Origin: Candidula unifasciata
Taxonomy: Eukaryota > Mollusca > Gastropoda > Stylommatophora > Geomitridae
Assembly: GCA_905116865.2 (NCBI GenBank)
Contig: CAJHNH020008046.1
Location: 398,277-462,276 of the forward strand
Length of the DNA stretch: 64,000 bases
Reading direction: 5' to 3'
This document shows, piece by piece, positions 31,791 to 44,559 of this stretch (positions within the stretch are counted from its first letter, which is position 1; the number at the start of each line of letters is the position of its first letter). The position numbers were made by a program, and so were the translations under genes. A model generated the notes under the pieces. That model was not told where the DNA came from, ran no database searches, and worked only from the letters and a program-made list of their open reading frames with translations.

Positions 31791-32560
31791 TAAAACAGAG
31801 ACTAGAGAACAAATGCGCTGAATACCTTTAGGAGCTTATGAATAGACAAGACCCAGGGGTATCCAGGCACTGAGTCTGTGGTGGAGCTTTAAAGAAGATA
31901 TAAACAATCTGAAGACTCAGGAAACTGCTGGTTCAGATGATATCCCAGCATAAACTTTTAACAGTAATTAACAGATCTACGAAATCGCAGCACACATCAT
32001 TAACAGAGACAGTGAAAAAAAAGATCAATTTTCACGCCACATTGGGTATATGGGAAGAGCCAGAAAATCGGCACTGGGTGTGTAATGTGGGTAGCATTAC
32101 GCCAAACAGAGACAGTAAGACTACTGAAATACCAGACTGGAGACCACGATATCTGGGAACAGATCTTAAAAAGAGACCCGTAAAAGTGCTAATATTACAG
32201 AAAAGGGACTATATTATCAGATCTTAGGAAATGATAAAGTCAGGTCACTCCTGGTGAATTAAGGAATGCCGTTGACAAACAGCCAAGGAAAGAACAGGCA
32301 GGTTTCAAGCAATCACATTCTGCATTGACCGGATAGGACAATAATTAATAATAACGAAGCAAATTATTGAACCGGACTCTCCAATTCATATTTAATTCGT
32401 GGACTAAGAAAAGGCTTTCACAGATTTGACTGGAAATCTCATTTAAAATTAATGTGTGGAATTCCACAGAAAATCTCAAAATGCGCAAAATAAAGACATT
32501 ATGAGCCCGGCAGTTCATATTTGAAGAAAATAAAAATCAAAGAAAAATTTTTGAATTGAG
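31790..32560 (+). pseudogene. LINE reverse transcriptase N-terminal fragment with SINE insertion
   Basis: Plus frames give INNLKTQETAGSDDIPA near 31900-31955, the L-K-x-x-K-A-x-G-x-D-x-I-P-A box that opens many LINE palm domains. After the SINE-1 piece, separate frames give GRFQAITFCID and IGQ, then IFVD-EKAFTDL-like residues at motif A near 32390-32430 and CGIPQKIS. Order and spacing match a reverse transcriptase through motif A. Many stops and frame shifts make it dead. It is in opposite orientation to the fragment at 30560-31390. Confidence 0.65.
32032..32128 (-). mobile_element. SINE-1 body fragment
   Basis: The minus strand carries ggcgtaatgctacccacatt, then cagtgccgattttctgg, then catatacccaatgtggc. 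It interrupts the LINE fragment above. Confidence 0.6.
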
Positions 32561-32742
32561 AAAATAGTGCAGCAACAGGTAATGTGTTTATTATTTCAAT
32601 ATTTTGTAACTGAAGACATCAACAACTGACACCAAAGATTGAATTCAGTGGAATCACCAACAAAGAAACTCGGTGACCTTGACATTGCTGATGACCTTTT
32701 TCCTCCTATCCGACTCAGGAAATCAGGAGCAAAATGAATGAG

Positions 32743-32890
32743 GCAACAGTTAGGTCTAAATATACACGAGTGGGGAAGCCATGAGACAAGCCAGGCACAA
32801 TCAATGAGGCATACCTGGTGAGAGATCCCAACAGTTAGGTCTAAATATACATGAGTGGGGAAACAATGAGACAAACCGCGCAAAATAAAT
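32743..32890. repeat. direct duplication, about 85 bp apart
   Basis: The segment caacagttaggtctaaatat and acgagtggggaagccatgag occurs at 32745 and again at about 32830 with a few substitutions. Confidence 0.85.
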
Positions 32891-34040
32891 ACATTTCCTT
32901 GGAGAAAGCCCACTCCATTATATGGACTCATTTACCTATGGGTGGCCATACGGATAGGGCAAAACAAAGATCTCTGCCCTGATCTGTGATTCTGGTGATC
33001 AAATGAGATGGTGAAAATGATCGCCTCTGCTTATTAGCACTGCACATGATGATGATGTAAGACGCTCAACGCATTGGGAGCAATGCGTGTATTTAAAAAA
33101 AAAATTCTTAAACTGATCTTACACTGAAGCACACTAAAGAAATAAAAGGGGCGCGGGGGGAGGGGTGTTAGGGATTTGAGGGCATTAGGGACCAATGTGA
33201 ATAATAAATGTGGAGAAGTGAGTTGAAACGCAATCCAAAAGTGTAGAGCAGAGAGACTTGCTCAGATGTGGAATCAGTTGCAATAGAGGGAGAAACCACT
33301 TCAAGTCAGTGTTAAAGGAAAACCCGAAGCGGTTAAGATGGACTGGACTATATTTGATGTTATTTCCTCTCCATCTCCAGTTTCAAATGCCAGAATAGAG
33401 CATTCCTAATGATATCGCCGCGGAGCATGTTCTCTGAAGAATAGCGTTCTACTTAGTGCCGAACTCAACGAGTTTCAATCTAAACGTAGGTCTTCCATCA
33501 GCCTCCATTGTCTCAAAGCCCAGAAGAGTTCATCGTCGTCCCGCACTGGTCCTCCAACAACAATGCTTCCCATTATCGCCATTTCATTGCAACTTTTCAA
33601 TGTGAACACTAGAACTTCAGTTTAAAGACCAGATGTGTATTTGTTGAGTTTCATGCAAGACAAGATGTGTATTTGTTGAGTTTCATGCAAGACAAGATGT
33701 GTATTTGTTGAGTTTCATGCCTCTTGACGATTTGTAGGATATCCGGTCTCTCTGCCTCTTGGCTGAAGGCGCCATAACAATCTCTGTTTAACATTTTAGA
33801 CGCAAACATTTTTTTTTAAAAATATAATCTGCATTAAGCATTGGGTAACACAGTAGGCGGATTTCAAGAAGAACAACATTAAGTTAGCGGCTGCCTATAG
33901 CTCTCGTATCGTTGTGATTGCATTAGTTATCATAAACCGCCATCACAAACATCCTCTTTGTTTTCGCTTCTTTTTTTCACCGATTTCGGCTGTCGAGGGA
34001 GATAAAACTCCTCAATTTCCTGCTTTTCTGGCTACCTTGT
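32891..34040. other. unassigned sequence with a 32-bp triplicate
   Basis: Three near-perfect copies of gatgtgtatttgttgagttt followed by catgcaagacaa lie at 33640-33722. A gatgatgat tract near 33045 could be a LINE tail. No gene recognised. Confidence 0.45.
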
Positions 34041-34047
34041 AGTTATA

Positions 34048-34215
<168 letters not shown>

Positions 34216-34309
34216 GCTGTGGCGGTAGTAGTAGTCTGCATCAGACTGTCAATAATAAGGATATGCTGCAAGGTAGCACTTGAAGTCACAACACGATCAA
34301 TGTTTTAGA

Positions 34310-34690
34310 CAGCGATTGCAAGAGAAACTGAGAACTGATTACAGACAGTATCAGCGAACGACGATCAAAATACTATGGACACATCATGGAGTGAACACAG
34401 TCAGAAAAGCCTGCAATAACTATTTGTTTAAACTTGATCAGACAGAAAACAAAGAGGCTAAAGCGAATTCTAATCACTTGGGTCTCATTGGGGCATTTAA
34501 CTGATATATTAAGTCAGTACATAGGATAGCGGATGGTAACAGTGCTGATTATAATAATGCTACTAGCATAATGGTGTTTATGATGCCATACCATACACGC
34601 ATAATACTAAAAGAGGAAAGAGACGTAGAACCATAGGTAGATAAAATAAACAGCGTAGATAGATACCATCACATTAATTCTTCAATAGTA
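34310..34690 (+). pseudogene. LINE RT C-terminal fragment (weak)
   Basis: A plus frame reads ERRSKYYGHIME near 34353-34386, the Y-Y/F-G-H box of LINE thumbs, and a later stretch (taatactaaaagaggaaag to agtatcaagtgtctaggat) matches the end of the fragment at 44560-44740. It abuts the 3' end of the oppositely oriented LINE at 34690. Confidence 0.45.
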
Positions 34691-36930
34691 TCAAGTGTCT
34701 AGGATCTGGTAATCTGGTAATCCTAGTTTCAGCTTCATAGCAAACGGGTCACCCCATAGTTGCTCCGCTCCTGTGTCAACGAAAAACACACGTAGCTCAG
34801 TGTCACGCCATGCACTCAACTCAGAAGCTGGGCGACGAAACAAAAAAACATTTGCCACGGCTATTGAAAAAAAAAGTGGCCGTGCCTAGCGGCCATTTTG
34901 ACCTGAAGCATGATATGAGGGTTTTATAAATGGTCACCCCAGCAGTACTCTTATTATTAGCTGGGGAAGGGACTTAGGACATTACATCCACCAGCAGGCG
35001 TCGCCCCTACAACGACCTGCCTGCCTTTGTTAACGACTGTTCACCCAACAGCCATGCAGTTCTTTGGCACGAAGGAGACACCTTGAACCTAGGTTTTGGA
35101 CTGCCGACTCCCTACAATATGTTATTTTATGTTTTGTTATCACAGTTGATGTCACTGCACATTGGGCATACCCATGCGTGCTCCGTTCTCTGAAGCAGCA
35201 GCCACTCCAAAGTACTTCTGTTACTTGCTCCCATGAGAAGCTGGTTTTATTGTCTCCTTTCTCGGCCTGGAAGACGACAAAGACGTGCATCACGATGCCT
35301 AACTCCCATGTCACGCAATCGTGTTAGTGTCAGGGATTCCTCATTCTCCACTAGCCCAGTTCGTACTGCGTTGACGATATCTGCTCCGTCCATGCTTTTT
35401 CCCGCAATCATTAGTCCAGTGCTTGCCAGTTGGTCCGCTCGCTCACTCCCCTTTACGCCCGTATGTCCCGGTGTGTAGATCCAGGTTACATAGGTTAAGT
35501 GCGATTTCCGAATGCTTTCTATCCATTCAGAGCGCATACTGCCTGTATCTTATGAAGCATATTCATTGAGTCTGAGACAATTACTGCGTGTGTGGCGGTT
35601 TGCTCTGATACCCATGCTAGAGCTCCAGAAGCAGCGGCTATTTCCATTGTCATGCTTGACGTGGTTGTCTGGTAAGCGCCACTGTCCTCATCGATTGTTT
35701 TCCCCCTTCTTTGCGCTGTGTATGCCCATGCTGACCTTGATCAGCGCTTCACGGATCCATCTGTGTAGATGATGATATCTTCTAGGTCTGAATGCTGATC
35801 TATCAGTTCCCTTACTTCTGTGTCTACGGCCGCAGGAATTTGACCCCTGCAGTACCTTCTGAGTGTGATGACAACCGTAGAGATGCCATGCATGTCTACT
35901 GGTTTATTCATCCATTCTTTTCCGTGGCTGATCACGTCTAGGTCACATACCTGCTGGATTAAATCCTCAGCCTTTGCCATCCAAGAGCGGCCTCTTTTGA
36001 GATGCGTTCCTTTTGTGTCGTGTATGGCTTTGTGCAATGGAGGGTTAACGTCTGCAGATACCCTCATGTAAGCCTTGACCAGTGCCACTTTGTATCTGCT
36101 AGTCATCGTCGGCAAACCCAGGACATAACGCATGGCGTTGCAGGAGGTGTCGTTTGTGCAGCCGAGTATGATTCTCATGGCCTCATTTTGAACTCGGTCC
36201 AGTCTTTCCATCTGGGTTTTGCTGACAGTGAGGAGGACAAGACCATAGTCAATGACGCTAAGCACAAGCCCTTGATAGATAAGGAAAAGTAGGCGTTGTT
36301 CAATATCAGATGCTGCTAGCACCTTGAGTGCTGTCAACCCTTTCATGGCTCTAAGTATGACGTTGTCTACGCGGCATTTGTATGACAAGCATCTGTCAAA
36401 TGTCATGCCCAGGTATTTCATGGTGTCCGTTCTCTCGATGTCCACACCACAGATGCTTACGACTGGCGTTGGTGTACTAACGATGTGGGTATTCAGAGAG
36501 AACCATGTTAAGGAGGCTTTGGACGGGTTCACCTGAGCTCTTGATTCCTGGCACCACTAACTAAGTCTGTCTAGTTCGTGTTGTAGTGTGGTTGTTATTT
36601 CCTGCCTGTTTTTACCTCGACGGTAAACAAGGATATCATCTGCATACGACATTGTTCTACCTAGACCTACGCTTTGTGCACTCGTGACTCCTGCTGTGTA
36701 CACATTGAAGAGCACAGGCGACAATGGTGATCCCTGGGGCAGACCCATTAGGACGCGTTGAGGTTCGGATGCCCATTCACCACATCGAAGCGACACTGTT
36801 CTTTCAAATAGCGCTGCTGCGATCCAGTTGACCAGTTTTGTTTCTATCTGCATATCCAACAGCATTCTGATGAGCATGTTGTATGGGACGCTGTTGTGCG
36901 CATTTACTAAGTCAACAGCGGCTGCAAGCG
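34690..36930 (-). mobile_element. jockey/I-like LINE with RNase H, 5'-truncated
   Basis: The element runs on the minus strand from reverse transcriptase motif A (near 36925) through RNase H to a 3' untranslated region ending near 34690 in repeated attaccag. It lacks the endonuclease, gag-like ORF and the N-terminal half of the RT. Its broken end touches the 63-bp array at about 36940. Its 3' untranslated region is shared with the insertion at 25307-25863. Confidence 0.85.
35247..36925 (-). pseudogene. reverse transcriptase-RNase H polyprotein, two stops and one frameshift
   Basis: From 36925 the frame reads AAVDLVNAHNSVPYN (motif A region), then GLPQGSPLSPVLFNVYT (motif B) and SYADD (motif C; YADD at 36635-36646, intact). 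A TAG at 36557-36559 interrupts it. Next come NPSKASLTWF, MKYLGMTFDRCLSYK, VIDYGLVLL, DRVQNEAMRIILG, LPTMTSRYKVALVKAYMRVS and DTKGTHLKRGRSWM. RNase H begins IIYTDGSVKR, is cut by TGA at 35741-35743, and continues in frame with TMEIAA and VSDSMN. A frameshift near 35530 leads to WIYTPGHTGVKGSERADQLA. The four RNase H acidic residues (D in TDGS, E in MEIAA, D in SDS, D in ERAD) are all visible. Enzymatically this family copies its RNA at a nicked target site. It is the least decayed LINE here. Confidence 0.9.
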
Positions 36931-36949
36931 GTCAAGATAGTTAACGGTG

Positions 36950-37650
36950 TGACAACTAATAAATTACTACAAAAACTACTATATCTACAAGGACTGTAAT
37001 AATGTTAACAGTACTACTACTAACAGACTACTACTAAGACTAGTATATCTACAAAAACTGTACTAATGTTGACGGTACGACTGCTAACTGACTACTACTA
37101 AGACAAGTATATCTACAAAAACTGTACTAATGTTGACGGTACGACTACTAACAGACTACTACTAAGACTAGTATATCTACAAAAACTGTACTAATGTTGA
37201 CGGTACGACTACTAACAGACTACTACTAAGACTAGTATATCTACAAAAACTGTACTAATGTTGACGGTACGACTACTAACAGACTACTACTAAGACTAGT
37301 ATATCTACAAAAACTGTACTAATGTTGACGGTACGACTACTAACAGACTACTACTAAGACTAGTATATCTACAAAAAACTGTACTAATGTTGACGGTACG
37401 ACTACTAACAGACTACTACTAAGACTAGTATATCTACAAAAACTGTACTAATGTTGACGGTACGACTACTAACAGACTACTACTAAGACTAGTATATCTA
37501 CAAAAACTGTACTAATGTTGACGGTACGACTGCTAACTGACTACTACTAAGACTACGATATCTACAAAGACTCTACTAACGTTAAAGTTACTACTACTAA
37601 GACTACGATATCTACAAAGACTCTACTAACGTTAAAGTTACTACTACTAA
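36950..37650. repeat. 63-bp minisatellite, about 11 units
   Basis: The unit contains ctactactaagactagtata, tctacaaaaactgtactaat and gttgacggtacgactactaa. Central units are almost identical; both edges decay, and the last two are shortened (ctctactaacgttaaagtta). Confidence 0.95.
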
Positions 37651-38745
37651 AAAAACTAATACAAAGGCTACTACGAGTTGTCTGACTGCGACTAATGCTA
37701 CAACTAATAGATGCTAGTCCTACCGTGTACACAAATCTGCAACAAGTGATCATCTGGTCAATAAAACAAAGCCGCCTGTACTTCCTATCAAATTTCCTGA
37801 TATACACTTAGACTTCATTGATCTGGAAGCCCGTGTCAAGGTTGAAACATAGTCGCTTCAAGTGGGATTCGAACGCACAGCCTTCTACCGAGACGCAAAA
37901 AGAACAGGGGTATTATTATGATAAGAACAAGTAACGTCGCTACCTTGTTTCCGTTAGCCATATTCAATAATAATAAACGCGTCATAATGGCGGGGGTCTG
38001 CAACATCAAGGAACATCCGCCGGAAGTCACGCGAGTGCATTTCCGTTTCATAAACTTGAACTCTGGACAGAATAAACGACAGAGGCGAAAACTTACACAG
38101 ACAGAAATATACACAGATGGGGTGGAAGGGGGGGGGGGCGTGGCAGCAATGGGGAGAATACATTGATTCCAGTGAGTCACAAAAAGAAGGGAATAACAAA
38201 AAATATTTGGGGAGGGACAAGGGTAGCGGTAGTCATCATGATTAATTCTAGAAAGCAGGTAGCTGTTTGAACCTGCAGCAATTTTTTGCCAGGGGAGATG
38301 GTGAGAATAAGGGCGGTTGTAGGTGGCAAGGCTGTTGATTTGGATAAACCAAGGTACAGGCGCGTGTAACTTTCATTTACACATGTGTAATTACGGGGGG
38401 ACCGATTCCCGGGCGTGCGGTTTAGAAAGAGACTGTTGTGACTTTTAAACGGTGCTACGAGTGTAGTATTCTTATAGTCACCATTGAATTCATTTGCAGC
38501 CAACCTTTATGGTGAGGACAACACAAGTTTTCTTTTCAATGAAGCACAGCCAATCGGCATCTTCGACCTAGTTTTTTATATTCCAACATCCTGTGGTTTG
38601 GGCTAGCTGCGGGAGATTTGACAGCAGACAGCTCTGTGTTGATTTCGAAAAGGCATTGAGTGGCGACTCATGTGAAGGGATTGGCAGACTGCCGAAGCTA
38701 ACATTGCACAGTGTCACCATAAGTGGCGGCCAACATATGCGGGTG
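37651..38745. other. unassigned sequence with SINE-1 remnant and G-run
   Basis: Minus-strand SINE-1 head traces (gttcgaatcccacttg) lie at about 37815-37905. A G-run lies at 38128-38138. Remaining open frames are short and unrecognised. Confidence 0.4.
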
Positions 38746-38749
38746 TTGG

Positions 38750-39295
38750 ATGTAGACCACATGCTGGTGTTGAATGGGAACAACCTGGTGTTGAATGGGA
38801 ACAACCTGGTGTTGAATGGGAACAACCTGGTGTTGACTGGGAACAACCTGATGTTGGATGCGGATCACCTGGTGTTGGATGGGGATCACCTGGTGTTGGA
38901 TGGGAATCACCTGGTGTAAGATGGGGATCACCTGGTGTTGGACGGGGATCACCTGGTGTTGGATAGGGATCATCTGGTACTGGATAGGGATCACCTGGTA
39001 CTGGATAGGGATCACCTGGTGTTGGACGGGGATTCCCTGGTGTTGGACGGGGATTCCCTGTTGTTAGATGGGGACCACCTTGTGTTGGATGGGATCACCT
39101 GGTGTAGAATGGGATTACATGGTATTGGATGGGGATCACCTGGTGTTGGACGGGATCGCTTAGTGTTGGATAGGGGTCACCTGCTGTAGGATAGGGATCA
39201 CTAGGTGTATGATGGGGATCACTTGGTGTAGGATGGGGATCACCTTTTGTTGGACGAGGATCATCTGGTGTTGAATGGGGACCACCTGTAAAGGT
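38750..39295. repeat. 21-bp minisatellite, about 26 units
   Basis: The unit is ctggtgttggatggggatca, with variants aatgggaacaa at the left edge and taggatggggatcact on the right. Units are moderately diverged. Period 21 leaves frames open on both strands. Confidence 0.93.
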
Positions 39296-39487
39296 CACGC
39301 AGCTAGGTGTGAAATAGAAACACAGGCACAACACAAGAGTAGTTGCATACTTTGTGAATTTGTGATTACACAAGAATAACTGCAATCACTATCGAGTGGC
39401 AGATACTGCAGCCTTAGTGTCAGCTGACATGACGTCGCGTCGGTCCTAGCATTATGGAATATTGTAGTGCCATTAGTTCCTTGCTTA

Positions 39488-39680
<193 letters not shown>

Positions 39681-39824
39681 CTCTCTATCATTATTTCTGC
39701 CCATCTGTATCTTCTCTCTCTCCTTCGCCCCCTCACGCTTTTCTGTGACTTTTTCTTTACCCTAAATCTCAATTGCACCATCCATAACTGTCATAGCCCT
39801 CCTTCCCTCTCTATCTTTCCTTAA

Positions 39825-40014
39825 TTATCTCTCTCTCTCTTTCTCTCTTTCTCTCTTTCTCTCTCTCTTTCTCTTTCTCTCTCTCTCTCTCTTTCTCCCT
39901 CTTTCTTTCTTTGCTGCTCTGCCTATTTTTTTTTTTTACATGCTAGCATAAATAACTGCTAGAAATTACCCACTACATCATTATACATAAAGGGGGGTGG
40001 GGGGGGGGGGGGGG
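39825..40014. repeat. CT-rich microsatellite and G-run
   Basis: Ct/cttt tract at 39825-39912, a T-run near 39930, then a G-run at 39989-40013. Confidence 0.9.
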
Positions 40015-41926
40015 TTATATACTCCAGCATTATACTTTTTACGAAATTATCGTAGCATATTTCATGGTGAAACATTTTCTACTTTACAAGAATACACAGG
40101 AAGAAATTTTCCAAATTAGCTTCTATAGCATCATTCAAATAAATGAGTAGTTTTTCTTCTTGTTCTTCTGTATTGTATCCTTTGTTAAAGTGTAACAGAG
40201 GAACGATCAGGAGGTGAACAAAAGAGAAGTGAAACATGCAAGGACCAACTAGGTTTTTTTTTAAACGGGTGATGCTGACAAGAGAATATTTATCTCCTCA
40301 GAAGATGCAGCGAAACGACTTACCACAGCATCGGATATGCCAGGAACCTATAGGATTAAGTTTTTGCTTACGGTTGAATGTATCTAAGTATGTTCAGATC
40401 TTTAAGAAATTTTGCAAGGGATTTTCTTATCAATAGATCACAGAATAATACAGTTATATGTGTTTATTTCATTTAACCTGCTACGGACAGGGAGATAGAT
40501 AATCAGAAACTGAAGTGGGATAGCCCAGGGTCACGTGTACACAACAGGCAAAAGACGTGGATGTTGAGGGAGATAAGAGACTGTCGAGGGTGCTAAGCAA
40601 GATAACTGTCGAGAGATTAGAGGGTAGCAGAGAATCAGATGGCGACGGGCATCAAGATTGACAAATTGCCTATGATATATAAAAGAAACACACATAGAGA
40701 GGAAAAATGTTGTCCGGGCAGCGCCGTTAGGCTACTGTTTTCGATTTTCAACTACCAAGGGATTTTGTACGTGCGCAGTAATGCACACGTGTGTCTGATC
40801 TCACTACCCAGAGAACAGGGAGAATTACTAGAAGACAAAGTCCACTTGAAAATATCCTAGCCCTTACCGGGGACTGAACCCGGAACCTCTAGCACTCGAG
40901 GCGGACACCATGCCTCGAGACCATGCAGGCCTCTGAAAAAGGAAGAGATGATGGACAGTTAGAACAATTCGTCTTAACCAGGTGGTCGGAAAACAAGAAC
41001 AGTAGCTTGTTGAACATAGAGTTTACTATATGGTGGAAAGTTAACTTCGTTTAGAAGAAAGACAGTTTTACTTTGTGTTAGAAGTACTTGTGAAGCATAC
41101 CTCTACAGCCACAACCTGAAGTGTTCCTCATCGCTGAAACATAGAAATCAACTTCGTATTTGATTTTGTATTATGTTGGTATGAAAAACGATCAGGACCA
41201 GTTATCCCAGCATGCACCGCGTCAATAGTCCCTAAAAATGCTGATATCAAAGAGCACCTAGAGAGGCATGTAAACGAATCGGAAACGCAGCTTTAGCAAA
41301 CATCCAACACTTGCCATGCTACTGCCTATCCCCCAGCGGTAACTTATTCATTGCATCCTTTAACTCTTATCTTATCGGTTTATGATGTGTTTTCTAACAC
41401 TTCATGTTGTTTGCTGCTCATTTGTAGACCTAATCACATCAGATGAAGACAAATTATCTTTGATTTAGTGCCTAAATAACCTTTCCGGTCAGTTGTGAAA
41501 TCAGTTAATGAGCCGGAGGAAATTTTTATCTGTTGACTCAATCTCACTCTAGGCTCCCAAAGGAAACAGTTTTATCAACACGAATTTCTAATTTGAACGT
41601 AAACAGCGCTTACAGAGAGTGAAAATCCCCAGAAGATGCAGGATGTATTCGAAAAAATATGAGTTGGGTCATTCCCAGGCCTGTGAGGTGGCGTCATTTG
41701 GGTGTTCAGATCAATATCCCTACCCCCACAGACGCATCAGAGTCCGACGTTTAGTAATGCCATGTCTGTGCTACTTGTCAAGACTCCTCGCACGTCTGGT
41801 GCACCAGAATGCAGCTGGAGTCTTTTTTGTGTTTGCCAAATTATAGCCTGATATTTCATACTCACCTACTCGCATCCTACCATGTCCGAACTTCATGTTA
41901 ATTGCTAACCCCCAGCGGTCCCAATA
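40015..41926. other. unassigned sequence with one tRNA-like SINE head
   Basis: At 40852-40935 the minus strand reads gcctgcatggtctcgaggc and then ttccgggttcagtccccgg, an A-box-like tract followed by a B box, which suggests a SINE head not seen elsewhere in the window. The other ~1.8 kb has only short open frames without known motifs. Confidence 0.4.
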
Positions 41927-41928
41927 TA

Positions 41929-42873
41929 CAAGGTCCGACAATAAAGTAATGAGACTAATCCCATAACAATTAAAATAATCAACAGTTGAAGATGTAACCT
42001 GTATCTGATTCAAAGTAAGCCCCTTGTGCATAAATACAGCAAGTGGCGCGATCTAACTAACACTGGAACGACCTATGTAGTTCTTCTGTTTGCTATGACC
42101 CGTAAAGTCGATGTTACGGCTCTTTGGGTGTCATCAAAATCGTTTTAAAAAAAACGTTCTTTCAATAAAAACTTGAATTTTGGGAATAGAAAATAATTAC
42201 AGGGAAACAAACATGGAAAATAGGGGGGAAGGCTAAGAACACACACATGTTTTGGGGCAAAATTCTGGTTTTTGATGATGCTCTTGGCTACTCAACCCGC
42301 TGATGTTTTTGGTCATCAAACAACGAATATTGTACAAACCGGCAAGCAACTTTTTCCTTGCAAAATCTTGCACTAAAATGTTATGAATGGTCTCTCTATA
42401 ACCACCAGATTCATCTGCCATCATCTTAACAGTGAAACAATGATTTTTCTTTTATCCTTTCTCGACTTTTGAGTTCATCATTACGAACAGAAATTTGACG
42501 TCCAGGTCTAGATGAATTAGTTATTATTTCCACACCACTTTTGACACGTGAATACCACCTGAAAATGTGTGCACGAGATAAACAATTATCCCCATAAACT
42601 TGTTAAATCAGTTTACTGTTTCAATGGCACTTTTTCTGGGTTTTAAAAAGAATTTAATGTTAGCTTTTTGCTCCGTGCTGATTTCGTAACAATGCATCTC
42701 TGACTAGGTCAACAAAATGGCGGCTTGTTTGTTGTTGGCTTATCGAGCAGTGATGAAAAGTTGCCAGATCATAGACGTATGTTGTCTCTTTAGATTCCTT
42801 GCTTTGCTTTATATATGGCATTTTTGTCTTGGCCAAAACAAAATCAGTCTCATTACTTAATTGTCCGACCTTG
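41929..42873 (-). mobile_element. mariner element with internal deletion
   Basis: Inverted ends begin caaggtccgacaataaag at 41929 and, on the other strand, caaggtcggacaattaag at 42873; the first 28 bp match at 26. The left end follows TA (41927-41928); the right flank is CA, a decayed TA duplication. At 945 bp it is shorter than a typical ~1.3-kb mariner. The transposase remnant lies on the minus strand. Confidence 0.9.
42010..42710 (-). pseudogene. mariner transposase remnant, catalytic core deleted
   Basis: On the minus strand, scattered frames give STEQKANIKFFLKPRKSAIET and FRWYSRVKSGVEII, then SRPGRQIS, the N-terminal helix-turn-helix part of mariner transposases. Next comes RETIHNILVQDFARKKLLAG. 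The frame then moves to PPYFPCLFPCNYFLFPKFK, the region of the third catalytic aspartate (usually PDLAPCDYFLFP), and ends with a W-(x)n-CIYAQGAYFES-like tail. Roughly 100-150 residues holding the first two catalytic aspartates are absent, and the usual D of the SPDLAP box is changed. Multiple stops and shifts are present. Confidence 0.8.
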
Positions 42874-42967
42874 CAACTTGTCAGCTGGGCGGGGTTTCTA
42901 GAATTTCTACCAAGGGGATCTCATCCAATAGAGACTCTATGGCTCACAAGGTGTTAATCGCTCAGTA

Positions 42968-43142
42968 AGCAGTCCTAAGCGGCGTCCGTGGCTTAGGCGT
43001 TGCGAGTCCGACTCGTAATTTCAACGTACCGTGATCAAAACCCACAGCTGGCTGCGTGGATTTTTATCGTAGTATGGGGCGTCGCACGACCCAGCCCTAA
43101 ATGGGTACCAGGATGTATCTTTCCTTTTTTTTTTTTTTTTAA
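42968..43142 (+). mobile_element. SINE-1 relative, 5' half with T-run
   Basis: Head gcggcgtccgtggcttagg and a divergent B-box region gtgatcaaaacccac precede the SINE-1 body line gacccagccctaaatggg and taccaggatg. It ends at a T-run of 17. Confidence 0.65.
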
Positions 43143-43159
43143 ACTAAGCAGTCCTTAGA

Positions 43160-43340
43160 AAAAAAAAAAGCCACGACCACGAGGGAGACAAGAAGACGAT
43201 GGAGAGTTAATATCCAGACAGACCTGCAAACACTTGGTGTTACCAACTGGAAAGAGAAGGCCAACCAGAGAGATGAATGGAGGCGGGTGATATCTGCAGC
43301 AATGAACCTCAGGGGCTCGGAATGCTGAAGAAGCAGAAGA
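43160..43340 (+). pseudogene. LINE RT C-terminal tail
   Basis: The plus frame reads TTRETRRRWRVNIQTDLQTL, GVTNWKEKANQRDEWRRV, then ISAAMNLRGSEC and a stop. This is the basic tail plus D-(x)-W-R-x-V box that ends RTE/CR1-like reverse transcriptases, here in one uninterrupted frame of about 60 codons. Confidence 0.72.
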
Positions 43341-44555
43341 AGAAAGAGCAGCCCTAACAGGATTTAACTTCACTCATTAAGGCCAGATAATTTGCAGCAG
43401 TTGCTGAGAATTGTCTAGAAAGGAGGGGCGACAATGAAAGAAATGGGTCACCACACTTCACATACGGTGACCTGGCATGTGTGAAGGCCTAGCACTGAAC
43501 CTCTTAAGAGCAGCAGCTGTTGGGGGATGCCATGATTCCTTACTGGCACTTGGCTGCAGCTTACATGCCAGGCTGGCATAAACATCCTGGCAATATGTGT
43601 CCTGCGCGAGTCGTTGCTGGGAAGAAAACACAACTAAATGATATGACAGAATAGCGAATGCCTCCTTGGAAAATCATGCGGACATACTAGATAAGAAGAA
43701 CTCATCTAACAAGGAGCGCCACGTGACAGGAGTTTCGACAACACAGCCCAATTGGATTGCAAGAAACGACATTTGAAGACTACAAGAAACAACATTTGAA
43801 GACTACAAGAAACAAAATTTTCAGTCAGTCCGATTTAGCCACAACTGGTGCCCCAATAAAAAAATTTTTTTGATGTTGAACTGGGAATTTGGGATGGCCC
43901 TATTGGTCCGCCCTCCCGACTGAGATTTCATAATCTAAGGGTATCATACCTTCAGTTAGCAGGCTGATGGGTGGTGGGGGGGGGGGGGGTTTCATGCGAG
44001 CACGCACATGTTACGTGACCATACATAATAATTTCCAGTGAACTAATAGAGAAAATGCAAGATGTGATATTTACGATGCAAGGAAATCACATGCGGTAAC
44101 AAACAAACGAATACATCAGTAACATAAGACTTTAATTGCTCGGAAATCAGAAAACATAATTTGCTGAAGGTTTCAGACTCGGTACACAAATTAACTACTA
44201 ATGAAGTTCAGCAAGCTCCATTCCTACAGTCTAAGACAGTCCCAGTCAGCGATAAGAAACATCTCATTTTTTTTTTAAAAGCTAATCCATCCTGACCTCA
44301 TGCCGCCAATACTAGACATGGTCACTCCAAACAAAACAGAAACGAAAATCACGTGAAAAGTGTGAAAAACGTTAACATAAGAAAGTAACGCAATACAAAT
44401 TAGATCATGAAGGAAAATAGATTTTTTTAACTGCCTATACAGACAGAATCTATCATAAAATTAAAAAAAAAATTAAAAAAAAAATTAAAGAGTTTGCCAT
44501 CCTAGATAGAAGGTCTTATGTTGCCATAATATGCCAAGCCAAAACAATAATAAAT
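43341..44555. other. unassigned sequence with small repeat and G-run
   Basis: A 24-bp unit (acaagaaacaacatttgaag, act) is repeated about three times at 43757-43820. A G-run lies at 43974-43990. The AT-rich stretch to 44555 has no recognisable gene. Confidence 0.4.
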
Positions 44556-44559
44556 ATAA

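Noticed and set aside
33740..33770. U2 snRNA-like 5' end (ctctgcctcttggctgaagg)
   Set aside because: Similarity covers about 20 bases with mismatches at conserved positions, and no Sm site or later U2 segments follow.
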